Assembly: GCA_903860915.1 (NCBI GenBank)
Contig: CAIOSJ010000009.1
Coordinates: forward strand, 1-35,703
DNA length: 35,703 nucleotides
Source: an uncultured Actinomycetes bacterium
GTDB lineage: Bacteria; Actinomycetota; Acidimicrobiia; Acidimicrobiales; RAAP-2
Reading direction: 5' to 3'
The notes below the pieces were generated by a model. That model was not told the origin of the DNA. It was given only the letters and a program-made list of their open reading frames with translations, and searched no databases. The translations under genes were made by a program, and so were the position numbers. Positions 8,103 to 17,091 of this stretch are shown piece by piece. The number at the start of each line of letters is the position of its first letter. Position 1 is the first letter of the stretch.

Positions 8103-8891
8103 TTACGCCGTAATCCAACCCGCGTCACGGGCTATTTGCGTGACATCACCAATTCGTAGCCCCGAGCGGTGCTGCAGCGTTCGAATGAGCCCGGATGCTT
8201 CGTAGAGGGATTCGTGCGTTCCCGTGTCGAGCCAGGTCGTTGAACGTGGGAGTTTCTCTACGCGCAAGCTGCCGCGTTCGAGGTAGGCATTATTGAGGGC
8301 GGTTATCTCAAGTTCGCCACGTTGACTAGGCGTGAGAGTGCGAGCGAGTTGAGGGGCCTCTTCGTCGTAGAAGTAGATACCTGGAACCGCAAAGTGGGAT
8401 TTTGGCGCTTCCGGTTTTTCTTCCAGTGAGAGCACTCGACCGTCGTCGTCGAATTCGACGACGCCGTAGGCCGTAGGGTCTTCCACCTGGTACGCGAAGA
8501 TGAGAGCGCCGTCGACGTCGTAGTTTCTTTGCAACTGCGTGCCCAAACCGCTGCCGTAGAAAAGGTTGTCACCCAAGATGAGCACGCACTTGTCACCAGC
8601 GAGAAATTCTTCGCCCAAAATGAGCGCGTAGGCCAGTCCGTTGGGGGATTCTTGAATTACGTAGCTGATTTCGATTCCGAGTGAGCTTCCGTCGCCGAGC
8701 AGGCGTTGAAAGCTGGCTTGATCGTGAGGAGTGGTGATCAGCAGTATTTCGCGGATGCCCGCGAGCATGAGGGTCGACAGCGGATAGTAAATCATGGGCT
8801 TGTCGTATATGGGTAGGAGCTGTTTGCTCACTGCCTTCGTCACGGGGTGCAATCGCGTCCCACTTCCACCAGCGAGAATGATTCCCTTCAT
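8103..8891 (-). CDS. rmlA: Glucose-1-phosphate thymidylyltransferase RmlA
   Basis: The 262-residue nucleotidyltransferase begins [45 protein letters not shown], the canonical nucleotide- and sugar-phosphate-binding start of RmlA. It also has [13 protein letters not shown], with the metal-binding Asp, and [35 protein letters not shown]. It makes dTDP-glucose from dTTP and glucose-1-phosphate. At 262 residues it is some 25-30 residues shorter than the usual enzyme and ends at the segment ARDAGWITA, so the last C-terminal helix is missing. The ATG at 8891 has a TATACT box 7 nt upstream. It is divergent from rmlB with only 53 bp between start codons. Confidence 0.94.
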   Translation of the reverse strand: MKGIILAGGSGTRLHPVTKAVSKQLLPIYDKPMIYYPLSTLMLAGIREILLITTPHDQASFQRLLGDGSSLGIEISYVIQESPNGLAYALILGEEFLAGDKCVLILGDNLFYGSGLGTQLQRNYDVDGALIFAYQVEDPTAYGVVEFDDDGRVLSLEEKPEAPKSHFAVPGIYFYDEEAPQLARTLTPSQRGELEITALNNAYLERGSLRVEKLPRSTTWLDTGTHESLYEASGLIRTLQHRSGLRIGDVTQIARDAGWITA

Positions 8892-8898
8892 GCTGGGT

Positions 8899-8904
8899 AG
8901 TATA
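8899..8904 (-). promoter_or_regulatory. Probable -10 box for rmlA
   Basis: TATACT on the minus strand ends 7 nt before the rmlA ATG, too close for a normal leader, and there is no Shine-Dalgarno sequence. It suggests leaderless transcription. The 53-bp divergent gap must also hold the rmlB promoter. Confidence 0.5.
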
Positions 8905-8944
8905 GGTTTACGAGTTTTTAGTTTCGAAAGCAAAGGAAAACCCT

Positions 8945-9919
8945 GTGCGTTTACTGATTACGGGAGCCGCGGGTTTTATTGGTTCGCGACTGGCTGAGAT
9001 GGCTCTCGCCGAGGTAGAAAATCTTGGATATAGCGAAATAGTGCTCTTGGACGCCCTCACCTACTCCGGTCGCCGTGAGAACCTAGTGGGCGTAGTTGGC
9101 GATAGCCGCGTTCGTTTTGTCCATGGCTCCATTAACGATGCCGAGCTCGTCGATGAACTGCTCCAGGGAACTCACTCGGTCCTGCACTTAGCGGCCGAAA
9201 GTCACGTTGACCGTTCTATTGCGGGTGCGGCTCCATTTTTTGTCACGAATGTGCTGGGAACCCAACAACTCTTGGAATCATCTCGACGCGGGGGGGTGCA
9301 GAAGTTCGTACACGTGTCCACCGACGAGGTCTACGGCTCCATCAACAAGGGTTCGTGGAAAGAAGACCATATTCTCGCCCCCAACTCGCCGTATTCGGCG
9401 AGCAAGGCCGGTAGTGATCTCGCCGCCTTGGCCTACTGCACAACATTTGGACTGGACGTGTCAGTCACGCGTTGCTCAAATAATTACGGGCCTCGCCAAT
9501 TTCCCGAGAAGATGATTCCCCTTTTCGTAACAAATTTGATTGATGGACTCAAGGTGCCCCTCTACGGTGACGGACTCAACGTTCGCGACTGGCTCCACGT
9601 TGACGACCACTGCCGAGGCATCCTCAAAGTTCTGGTCGCTGGGCGAGCTGGTGAGATCTACAACATTGGTGGGGGCACCGAGCTGACCAACCGCGAGATG
9701 ACCACTCGGCTCATTCGGCTCTGCGAATTCGATGAAGCGATGATTGAGCCGGTGGCCGATCGCCTCGGACACGATCGTCGCTACTCGGTGGACTGCGGAA
9801 AAATATCCTCGGAGCTGGGTTACAAGCCCGAGGTCGATTTCGAACAGGGCCTGGCTGAAACGGTCCGTTGGTATCAGTCGAATGAAGAGTGGTGGCGACC
9901 CCTGACGAGTCGGTCCTGA
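8945..9919 (+). CDS. rmlB: dTDP-glucose 4,6-dehydratase RmlB
   Basis: The 324-residue extended SDR has the NAD-binding start [27 protein letters not shown], the active-site stretch VSTDEVYGS with the Asp-Glu pair typical of the dehydratase, and catalytic YSASK. It also has [38 protein letters not shown] and YNIGGG. It converts dTDP-glucose to dTDP-4-keto-6-deoxyglucose. The GTG at 8945 is the only reasonable start because it directly precedes the beta strand of the Rossmann fold; AAAGGAAA upstream may serve as the ribosome site. Its stop overlaps the rmlC ATG by one base. Confidence 0.95.
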   Translation: MRLLITGAAGFIGSRLAEMALAEVENLGYSEIVLLDALTYSGRRENLVGVVGDSRVRFVHGSINDAELVDELLQGTHSVLHLAAESHVDRSIAGAAPFFVTNVLGTQQLLESSRRGGVQKFVHVSTDEVYGSINKGSWKEDHILAPNSPYSASKAGSDLAALAYCTTFGLDVSVTRCSNNYGPRQFPEKMIPLFVTNLIDGLKVPLYGDGLNVRDWLHVDDHCRGILKVLVAGRAGEIYNIGGGTELTNREMTTRLIRLCEFDEAMIEPVADRLGHDRRYSVDCGKISSELGYKPEVDFEQGLAETVRWYQSNEEWWRPLTSRS

Positions 9920-10485
9920 TGAAACTCGAGGAGCTATCGATTTCGGGACTCTTTCGTCTTGAGAGCCCCGTATGGGCTGACGATCGTGGTTTTTTCCGCG
10001 AGTGGTTCGTGGCGGACTCCTTTGGAACTTCGGCTCCCGGTTTTATAACTGCCCAAACAAATCTCTCATTCTCGACGGCCAACGTGGTGAGAGGCTTGCA
10101 CTACTCCCTTGCGCCCGAGGGACAGGCCAAGGTCGTTACCTGCGTTGCTGGCGAGCTCGTTGACGTCATTGTCGATATTCGTGTTGGTTCGCCGACCTAC
10201 GGTAAGTACGAAGCAGTAACTCTGCGCCCGGACGAGGGCTGCTCACTCCTCCTGCCGGGTGGTGTTGCGCACGGTTTTTGCGTCGTCGGCGAATCTGCAA
10301 CCATGGCCTACCTGCTCTCGTCCCCGTTTAATCCGACGATGGAGCTTGAAATCAACCCCTTCGACGAAGAAATTGGCATCGCCTGGCCGATATCTGGACC
10401 GGCAATCCTTTCGCCCAAGGATTCCGAAGCCCCATCCCTATCCCAGCGTCGTAAATCTGGACAGCTGCCAGTCTTTCCCGCGTAA
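9919..10485 (+). CDS. rmlC: dTDP-4-dehydrorhamnose 3,5-epimerase RmlC
   Basis: The 188-residue cupin has DDRGFFREWF, QTNLSFSTANVVRGLHYSLAPEGQAKVVTCVAGELVDVIVDIRVGSPTYGKY and LLPGGVAHGFCVV, the conserved blocks of RmlC. The His in RGLHY (residue 61) is the expected catalytic base. It epimerises C3 and C5 of dTDP-4-keto-6-deoxyglucose. The frame is open upstream to 9889, but the ATG at 9919 overlaps the rmlB stop as TGATG and gives the standard length. No RmlD reductase gene is next to it, so either rmlD is elsewhere or another reductase completes a different dTDP-deoxysugar. Confidence 0.94.
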   Translation: MKLEELSISGLFRLESPVWADDRGFFREWFVADSFGTSAPGFITAQTNLSFSTANVVRGLHYSLAPEGQAKVVTCVAGELVDVIVDIRVGSPTYGKYEAVTLRPDEGCSLLLPGGVAHGFCVVGESATMAYLLSSPFNPTMELEINPFDEEIGIAWPISGPAILSPKDSEAPSLSQRRKSGQLPVFPA

Positions 10486-10598
10486 GGTTTTCGGTAGTCC
10501 TCGACTATTACGTGGTAAATTATTGCTGGCAGCGGACATGAAGGTTTGTCGGGCTAAAAACAAGTCCGTTGAGTGCTTACCTTACGAATGGAATACCA

Positions 10599-11516
10599 GT
10601 GAAAATTCTTCGAAATTCAGCCGCCGGCGCCGTTGCAGTTTTTTTGCTCCTTTTGATGTCGCCGACAATTGCTAGTGCTGACGCCGCTTCGATTTCTACT
10701 CCGACCGTTGTTTCCATTGGTAGCCAAGCGCCGGAAGTGAGTTGGACTACCTCACTAGACGTATCGACCATTACTTCGTACGATGTCGTCACCTACGACA
10801 CGGCGGGGGTCGTTGTTTCTACGGATTCCGCCGACGCCAGCGCGACCTCCTTCACGCTCCCGTCCACACCCGCTGGTACTGGTTACACCGTTGTCATCGT
10901 GGCGCACACCGCCGACGGTGACGTGTCGTCCTTGGCGAGTGATCCCTTTGATGTCACCAGCGTCGAGCCGCTGATACCTGGTGGCGTCCAGCCGGGAACG
11001 CATGTCACCGTGGACCCCACGACGGCCACCGTAACTGCCAACACCGACGGCTCCGGCTGGACCATTGCGTGGCTCGAAGCCGATACCGCGGGAGCCAGCG
11101 GTGAATATTCAGTTCTTACCAGTGACGGATCGTCATGCATGGCGGCGTCGACCGGTGTCACCGGAGCAGCAATTTCGTGCACGGTTGACCTGCTGGCCGA
11201 CTCGACACAGGCACCAACTGTGAGCAGCATTGAATTTAATTCTTTCGTCATTGCGTATTCCATGGCCGGTGGCGGCACGAACCCGTTCTCTGTACAGCGT
11301 GACAAGGTGTTAAAGGAAGTGACCGCGACACCGAAGGTGACGCCAGTGTTGGTGGAATCAAAGCCCGCGACTGTTCGCGCGATCGTTCAAAAATCAGCTT
11401 CGGGGCCACTGATGCCGAAGCGCAATCCGGCGATCCCCTTGTCCGGTGTAGCGGCCTGCCTCGCACTAGCGGGAATGCTCGTCGCGGCTAGCTGGCGCCT
11501 CTTTCAGCGCTCGTAA
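10599..11516 (+). CDS. Secreted, C-terminally membrane-anchored FnIII-like surface protein
   Basis: With the GTG at 10599 the protein is 305 residues and begins MKILRNSAAGAVAVFLLLLMSPTIASADA, a typical Sec signal peptide with cleavage after ASA. A fibronectin type III-like module follows (TPTVVSIGSQAPEVSWTTSL to SLASDPFDV). After it comes a Thr/Ser/Ala-rich beta domain with two cysteines about 16 residues apart, then a basic linker and a C-terminal hydrophobic helix (LSGVAACLALAGMLVAASW) ending in RLFQRS. This orders it as an extracytoplasmic protein tethered by its C-terminus. An upstream in-frame TTG at 10569 is possible but would put ten polar residues before the signal. The function is unknown. 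It lies downstream of rmlC, so a link to surface glycans is conceivable. Confidence 0.8.
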   Translation: MKILRNSAAGAVAVFLLLLMSPTIASADAASISTPTVVSIGSQAPEVSWTTSLDVSTITSYDVVTYDTAGVVVSTDSADASATSFTLPSTPAGTGYTVVIVAHTADGDVSSLASDPFDVTSVEPLIPGGVQPGTHVTVDPTTATVTANTDGSGWTIAWLEADTAGASGEYSVLTSDGSSCMAASTGVTGAAISCTVDLLADSTQAPTVSSIEFNSFVIAYSMAGGGTNPFSVQRDKVLKEVTATPKVTPVLVESKPATVRAIVQKSASGPLMPKRNPAIPLSGVAACLALAGMLVAASWRLFQRS

Positions 11517-11561
11517 GGGGCTTGCCCGCGCTGGCGTGGGATTTCAGCCAAACTAGTAGTC

Positions 11562-13241
11562 ATGGCTGCTCAATTCATTTTCACTATGCGGGATCTCCGT
11601 CGCTTCTATCCACCTGATCGCGAAGTACTCAAGGGCATCTACCTTTCCTTTTACCCCGGCGCCAAAATTGGTGTCATTGGTTCCAACGGTTCAGGTAAGT
11701 CATCACTACTGAGAATCATGGCCGGCCTCGACGACGGATTCACGGGTGAGGCCCGTCTCACTCCCGGCTTTACCGTGGGTTACCTGCCCCAGGAACCCAC
11801 CTTGGACGAAAGTAAAGACGTCGTTGGAAATGTTTCCGATGGGGTGGCCGTGGCGCGCGATCTCCTGGCGCGTTTTAACGAAGTGAACGCAAAATTTGCT
11901 GATCCTGATGCTGATTTTGATGCACTGCTCGAAGAGCAAGCCAGCTTGCAGACAAAAATTGACGCCGCCGGCGCGTGGGATCTCGATCGCACTCTGGAAA
12001 TAGCCATGGACGCTCTGCGTCTTCCTCCCCCCGACGCCGATGTCTCAAAACTCTCCGGTGGTGAACGCCGCCGCGTGGCCCTCTGTCGTCTGCTTCTGGC
12101 GAAGCCCGACCTGCTCTTATTGGATGAGCCCACGAACCACCTGGACGCAGAAACGGTGGCGTGGTTAGAGCGTGCCTTGCAGGAATACCCCGGCACAGTC
12201 GTCGCCATTACGCACGATCGTTATTTTCTTGACAACGTCGCGCAGTGGATTTTGGAACTCGACCGAGGTGCGGGTATCCCCTGGGAAGGGAACTACTCCT
12301 CGTGGTTGGAGCAGAAACAAAATCGTCTCGACCAAGAAGAAAAGTCCGATCGCTCGCGTCAGGAGGCACTGCAACGCGAACTCGACTGGATCAAAATGTC
12401 CCCCCGCGCTCGACAGAGTAAAGGTAAGGCCCGCGTTACGGCGTTTAATGAATTGGTTGCGGAGTCCGAGGCCGCCGAGCGGCGAGGTGACAAATTCGAA
12501 ATATCGATTCCACCGGGTCCCCGCTTGGGCGACACGGTGGTGAATGCCACAGGTCTCGTCAAGGGCTTCGGTGACCGATTATTGATTGATGACCTCTCCT
12601 TCATTTTGCCCCCAGGTGGCATCGTGGGAATCATTGGGCCAAACGGAGCTGGCAAGACAACGCTCTTTCGCATGATGGCCGGAGCCGACACGCCCGACGC
12701 TGGTGATATCGAAACGGGTACTACGGTCGTGATGGCCTACGTTGATCAATCTCGCGATGGCCTGAATCCGGACGCTACGGTCTACGACGAAATCTCCAAC
12801 GGCGACGAACGAATCGTGGTTGGAAATCGGGAGCTCCACGCCCGTGCCTACGTCGCGAGTTTTGGATTCAAGGGCACCGACCAGCAGAAGAAGGTCGGCC
12901 AACTCTCCGGCGGCGAAAGAAACCGGGCTCAATTGGCGAAGGTCTTGCGAAGTGGGGGGAACGTCTTGCTGCTGGACGAACCCACCAACGATCTCGACGT
13001 GGACACCTTGCGAGCACTAGAGGACGCGCTCATTGGTTTTCCCGGCTGCGCCGTCGTGATTAGCCACGATCGCTGGTTCCTCGACCGGATCGCCACCCAC
13101 GTCGTGGCTTTCGAAGACGAGGGCAATGTGGTGTGGTTCGAAGGAAACTTCTCGGACTACGAAGCCGACCGTCGTAAACGGCTCGGTACCGACGCCGACC
13201 AGCCCCACCGCATGAAGTACAAGCCCTTGGTGCGCGACTAG
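11562..13241 (+). CDS. ettA: Energy-dependent translational throttle protein EttA (ABC-F ATPase)
   Basis: The 559-residue soluble protein has two ABC domains and no membrane segments. The first has Walker A GSNGSGKS (about residues 40-47), signature LSGGERRRVALCRLLL and Walker B LLLLDEPTNHLD. The second has Walker A GPNGAGKTT, LSGGERNRAQLAKVL and LLLDEPTNDLD. Between them is the P-site tRNA interaction linker rich in charged residues (LEQKQNRLDQEEKSDRSRQEALQRELDWIKMSPRARQSKGKAR). The ending HRMKYKPLVRD is characteristic of EttA. It binds the ribosomal E site and tunes elongation to the ATP/ADP state. The next gene starts 3 bases after its stop. Confidence 0.95.
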   Translation: MAAQFIFTMRDLRRFYPPDREVLKGIYLSFYPGAKIGVIGSNGSGKSSLLRIMAGLDDGFTGEARLTPGFTVGYLPQEPTLDESKDVVGNVSDGVAVARDLLARFNEVNAKFADPDADFDALLEEQASLQTKIDAAGAWDLDRTLEIAMDALRLPPPDADVSKLSGGERRRVALCRLLLAKPDLLLLDEPTNHLDAETVAWLERALQEYPGTVVAITHDRYFLDNVAQWILELDRGAGIPWEGNYSSWLEQKQNRLDQEEKSDRSRQEALQRELDWIKMSPRARQSKGKARVTAFNELVAESEAAERRGDKFEISIPPGPRLGDTVVNATGLVKGFGDRLLIDDLSFILPPGGIVGIIGPNGAGKTTLFRMMAGADTPDAGDIETGTTVVMAYVDQSRDGLNPDATVYDEISNGDERIVVGNRELHARAYVASFGFKGTDQQKKVGQLSGGERNRAQLAKVLRSGGNVLLLDEPTNDLDVDTLRALEDALIGFPGCAVVISHDRWFLDRIATHVVAFEDEGNVVWFEGNFSDYEADRRKRLGTDADQPHRMKYKPLVRD

Positions 13242-13244
13242 CCA

Positions 13245-15005
13245 GTGCGAACCCTCACAGTGCTGAAGTCAACCCTTCGACGTTGGCCCCTCAGCGTCTC
13301 AGCGATTGGCTTCCTGGCGATTTCTGCCCTGATGTTCCAACACATCTGGCTCGCGTCACCACTGCATTCAACGACCTGCGCCTGCGCCGATCCATCCCTC
13401 TTTATCTGGATGTTTGAATGGGCTCGAGTGGCGCTGAGTCACGGGTTGAATCCCTTTTACTCACACGCAATGTTCGTCCCCGCTGGAATTAATCTTCTTT
13501 CCAACACGGGCCTGGCTGGTCTGACTGTTCCCTTCGTGCCGTTGACGGCACTCTTCGGACCAGTCTTTGCCAGTAACTGTGCGCTGCTCCTTGCTCCGGT
13601 GGCGTCGGCGCTGTCCATGACCTGGGTGGCTCGACGCTGGGTGGGCAATCACGTAGCGGCGTCGCTGGCTGGACTGCTCTACGGCTTTAGCCCCCTGGTT
13701 CTGTTTCACGCCGGCGTCGGACACTTGAACTTGATTTTCTTGCCCGTGCCCCCACTCGTACTGGCCTGCTGTGATGAACTTTTTTGGCGGCGCGAACACT
13801 CGCCGAGAAAGGTGGGCCTCGCCCTCGCGGGCCTGGCTATTTGGCAATTTTTTCTCAGTACCGAGATCCTGACAATTTTGGTACTGGCGTCGGCCCTATC
13901 TCTTTTGACTCTGGGGACCTGGGCACTTCTCACGGACCGTGAGGCACTGGTGACGGCGCTGCGTCACGCTCGACCGGGCCTGGTAGTCGCGGTGGGTGTC
14001 GCAACGGCCACCCTTCTGGCTCCGACAATTTTTGCCTTGGCCGGGCCCAGTCACTATTCCGGCGCCATTTGGCCTCAGTCCCATTTCGCGAGTGCGAGCC
14101 TGCGTTCATTTTTTGAGATCACCCCGGGAACTGATTATTGGTGGACGCCGATGACGCAATCCTTCGCGCGTCCTACTTTGATTGGGGTACCGATACTGGT
14201 GCTCTGCGCCCTGGGTCTCTGGCGAGGTTCATTACGAATGCGCGTGGCGGTTGTATTGAGCGCGCTCCTTGCCTGGTGCGTTCTGGGGGCGCACTACTCA
14301 TTCTCCCTCTGGCACTGGATCGGAAATAAGAGTCTCTTGGCCAACGTAATGAATGAACGCTTCTCGGCCCTGCTCTTTCTTCCACTCGCCTTGGTGGTCG
14401 CACTCTTCCTGGACGAGGGTCTCGCGGGGCGCAGCCGTGGGCAAGGAGAATTCCTTCGTACGTTGTGCGTACTCGTGCTCTTGTTCCCACTTCTGCAAAA
14501 TGCCACCCGCGCCTTGCCCTACGGCTCGTCAGCAGTGTGGGAGCCCGCGTGGTACCACGCTCAAACGCCGGAGCAGCTACGGGGACGGGTTATCTTGGGC
14601 TTCCCCTTCTTCAACGTCTCTGCCAATCTTCTCGCCGTTCAGGCCACTCATCACATGGAATATTCCCTCGTGGGAGGAACGACACCACAATGGCTTCCCG
14701 AGCGTCAAGGCGCGGCGTCGACGGGGTATCGCGTGATCTGGTGGCTGGCCTCAACGGTGGCTCCCAGTCCCGACGGTCAGGTATTTTCGCCGACGAGCGT
14801 GTCGTCGATTGATCGCCAGACCTTCACGAGAGCCCTCTCACTGTGGGGGGTCTCGGACATCGTGATCCCGTGGAACCCGGGTCCGAATACGTCGTTGGTG
14901 GCTCGCGCACCGAGGGAGATTATGACGTGGATCGCCGGCGCCCTCGGCCGCCCTCCGCTGCGGGAGCATCAGGCGTGGGTGTGGCACCGCTCAGCGAATA
15001 GCTAG
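13245..15005 (+). CDS. Multi-pass membrane protein, GT-C glycosyltransferase-like
   Basis: The 586-residue protein has roughly ten or more hydrophobic segments spread over the first 420 residues and a soluble C-terminal part of about 160 residues. The layout resembles GT-C lipid-linked-sugar transferases: one N-terminal helix, then an outside loop with an acidic residue (CACADPSLFIWMFEW) where the catalytic Asp of GT-C enzymes lies, then paired helices with LLYGFSPLVLFHAGVGHLNLIF. A role in transferring sugars to cell-envelope polymers is inferred from topology only. The GTG at 13245 starts 3 nt after the ettA stop, so translation is probably coupled. Its TAG stop shares the palindrome CTAG with the stop of the convergent alkylsulfatase gene. 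Confidence 0.7.
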   Translation: MRTLTVLKSTLRRWPLSVSAIGFLAISALMFQHIWLASPLHSTTCACADPSLFIWMFEWARVALSHGLNPFYSHAMFVPAGINLLSNTGLAGLTVPFVPLTALFGPVFASNCALLLAPVASALSMTWVARRWVGNHVAASLAGLLYGFSPLVLFHAGVGHLNLIFLPVPPLVLACCDELFWRREHSPRKVGLALAGLAIWQFFLSTEILTILVLASALSLLTLGTWALLTDREALVTALRHARPGLVVAVGVATATLLAPTIFALAGPSHYSGAIWPQSHFASASLRSFFEITPGTDYWWTPMTQSFARPTLIGVPILVLCALGLWRGSLRMRVAVVLSALLAWCVLGAHYSFSLWHWIGNKSLLANVMNERFSALLFLPLALVVALFLDEGLAGRSRGQGEFLRTLCVLVLLFPLLQNATRALPYGSSAVWEPAWYHAQTPEQLRGRVILGFPFFNVSANLLAVQATHHMEYSLVGGTTPQWLPERQGAASTGYRVIWWLASTVAPSPDGQVFSPTSVSSIDRQTFTRALSLWGVSDIVIPWNPGPNTSLVARAPREIMTWIAGALGRPPLREHQAWVWHRSANS

Positions 15006-16924
15006 GGCAGAACTATTTCGAAGCCGAACTCGAAGGTGTCGAGGAGGCCGATAAAGGTTTCTAAAATTTCGCCACCACTCATCACGGATAACTGCTCAGC
15101 GTCGATGAGCTCATTGAGGGTTTTGTTTCCGGCCGCGACTCCGGCGAAGCCCTCGATGGTCGCGGTGATGACACAATCGGCCTGGCCGTGAAAGCTACGT
15201 CGAGCGTGTACGGCGCTTCGTCTCACCACAACAGTCCACTCTTCGGCGCCACGATCACGCACGGTGAGGTGAATGGTGATGTCGTGACCACTGGCTCGTT
15301 GACCGTTCAGGCGAATTCCAATGAGGTCGACGAGGAGATCGGCAGTCATCGATCGCACAATGCCCTGGCCGAGGGCGTTGCCTGGAATACCGCGCAGCAT
15401 GGTTCCGTTGGCTCGTAGCTCCTGGGCGCCAGTGAGGTAAAAGTCTCGCCACGGCCCTGACTCACTCTGGTAGCCCAATTGCTCGAGGGCGTCGGCTTGC
15501 AGGAAGCGAGCACGTTCGTTGGAGGGGTCAGCGAAGACGACGTGGTTGACAACTTCGGCCACCCAGCGGTAGTCACCCTCGGCAAAACTAACGGTGGCTT
15601 TCTCCAAGATGGCATCGGCGCCGCCCATAAATTCGACGTAGCGTTCGGCCGCCGCGACGGGTGGGTGCGGATTCAGGTGCGCGGGGTTGCCGTCAAACCA
15701 CCCGAGGTAGCGCTGGTAGACGGCTTTGGCGTTGTGGGAAATCGTGCCGTAGTAGTCACGATTGAACCATTCGTTACCGAGTGACGGTGGCCGCACTATT
15801 TCCTCAGCGATTTCGTTCATCGTGAGTCCTAGATTGGCCATTCGCAGGGTCTGGTCGTGCACGTAGCGGTAGGAATCGCGTTGGCTCGCCAAATACTCAG
15901 CCACTTCCTCGGTGCCCCAACGGGGCCAGTGGTGAGAAGCAAACATCACATCCGAGGAAGAGCCGTAGATTTCGAGGGCTTCGTCGATGTATTTACTCCA
16001 GCCCAGCGCATCCCGCACCTGCGCGCCGCGCAAGGTGTAGAGATTGTGCATAGTGGCGGTGCAGTTTTCGGCCATGCACAAGGCTCGATGGTCCGGGAAA
16101 TAGATATTCATTTCCGCGGGGGCTTCGGTCCCGGGCGTAATTTGAAAGACCATTCGAAGTCCGTCGATCAGGAGCTCTTCTCCCGTCTCGTGGATCTCTC
16201 GTGTCGGAGCGAGGAGGTCAACAATTGGCATTGCTGGAAGGCCTTTGCCGAGTCCGGTATCGATGTGGCCCTTGGCGTCCTTTGGAAGTAAGGCGCCGTA
16301 CATGTAGGTGGCGCGACGCAACATCGGGGTGCCGGCCAAAATATTCTCGCTGATGACGGCCTCTAAAAAACCAGCGGGGGCAATGAGTTCAACTTTGCCA
16401 GCGAGAACGTCCGATTCGTCGATAACCCCCTTGACGCCGCCGTAGTGGTCGGTGTGCGAATGCGTGTAGATCACGGCATGGATCGGTCGAGCACCGAAGT
16501 GGGAGTCAATCATTGATTTCGACAGTGCGGCGGCTTCCTTGCTCGTGAGCGGATCGATGACCACCCACCCGGTGTTGGTCTCCAGATAGGTGATGTTGGA
16601 AATATCGAGACCACGGACTTGATAGATCCCCGGCATGACTTCAAAGAGCCCCTCCGCATTGTTGAGACGTGCTTGGCGCCACAAACTCGGATTGGCCGTG
16701 GGGGGGGCGACGGCATCGTGTTCGAAGGCAAAGGCGTCGAGGTCCCACACGGCGTGGGCGAAACGTCCAATGATTTGTCGCTCGGGTGACGGGCTGAGTA
16801 GTCCTCGCGTGGCGCGCTCGTGATCGCCACCATCGTCGAAGGGAAGCGAACCTCGAAAAGCTTCGTGCAGACTCGCGGTGCTCGGCGTGGCATCCTTGCG
16901 CTGTTCGGAAAATTCGTAGGCCAT
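15002..16924 (-). CDS. Linear alkylsulfatase, metallo-beta-lactamase superfamily (SdsA/YjcS type)
   Basis: The 640-residue protein has the zinc motif THSHTDHYGG (His155, His157, Asp159, His160), NITYLETNTGWVVIDPLTSKEAA before it, and ENCTATMHNLYTLRGAQVRDALGWSKYIDEAL and FASHHWPRWG after it. These are the fingerprints of class III alkylsulfatases, which release sulfate from primary alkyl sulfates. A dimerisation domain and a C-terminal SCP2-like lipid-binding domain (about 520-640) complete the usual architecture. No signal peptide is seen, so it is cytoplasmic, unlike Pseudomonas SdsA1. The frame stays open to 17029, but GAGGAG 5 nt before the ATG at 16924 chooses that start. It is divergent from the sulfoquinovose synthase gene across 167 bp. 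Confidence 0.92.
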   Translation of the reverse strand: MAYEFSEQRKDATPSTASLHEAFRGSLPFDDGGDHERATRGLLSPSPERQIIGRFAHAVWDLDAFAFEHDAVAPPTANPSLWRQARLNNAEGLFEVMPGIYQVRGLDISNITYLETNTGWVVIDPLTSKEAAALSKSMIDSHFGARPIHAVIYTHSHTDHYGGVKGVIDESDVLAGKVELIAPAGFLEAVISENILAGTPMLRRATYMYGALLPKDAKGHIDTGLGKGLPAMPIVDLLAPTREIHETGEELLIDGLRMVFQITPGTEAPAEMNIYFPDHRALCMAENCTATMHNLYTLRGAQVRDALGWSKYIDEALEIYGSSSDVMFASHHWPRWGTEEVAEYLASQRDSYRYVHDQTLRMANLGLTMNEIAEEIVRPPSLGNEWFNRDYYGTISHNAKAVYQRYLGWFDGNPAHLNPHPPVAAAERYVEFMGGADAILEKATVSFAEGDYRWVAEVVNHVVFADPSNERARFLQADALEQLGYQSESGPWRDFYLTGAQELRANGTMLRGIPGNALGQGIVRSMTADLLVDLIGIRLNGQRASGHDITIHLTVRDRGAEEWTVVVRRSAVHARRSFHGQADCVITATIEGFAGVAAGNKTLNELIDAEQLSVMSGGEILETFIGLLDTFEFGFEIVLP

Positions 16925-17091
16925 GTGTGCTCCTCGTGTGTGCGACGTAGTTTCGCAGATTTTTGAGACGTCGCGGTAGGACAACTCTCCTCTTTTCTTA
17001 CATCGCAACCTTTTCGTAATGAGATTCAAATTATTTGCCGGTTAGAGTTTCGCTAGAAACAACTGGTGCTCGTTCACGTTCGGAGTTCGCA
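16925..17091. promoter_or_regulatory. Shared divergent promoter region, alkylsulfatase / sqdB
   Basis: This 167-bp gap carries both ribosome sites: GAGGAG for the sulfatase (16930-16935, minus strand) and GGAG for sqdB (17082-17085, 6 nt before its ATG). A short inverted repeat TGCGA-N7-TCGCA lies near the sulfatase side and could be an operator half-site pair, but 5-bp arms are weak evidence. The AT-rich centre (around 17010-17035) is the likely promoter core. No clear -35/-10 pair can be assigned. Confidence 0.45.

Noticed and set aside
15002..16924. Alkylsulfatase as a fucan sulfatase linked to the fucose genes
   Set aside because: It is a metallo-beta-lactamase-type alkylsulfatase, not an S1 formylglycine sulfatase, lacks a signal peptide, and lies 7 kb from the fucose cluster with unrelated genes between.
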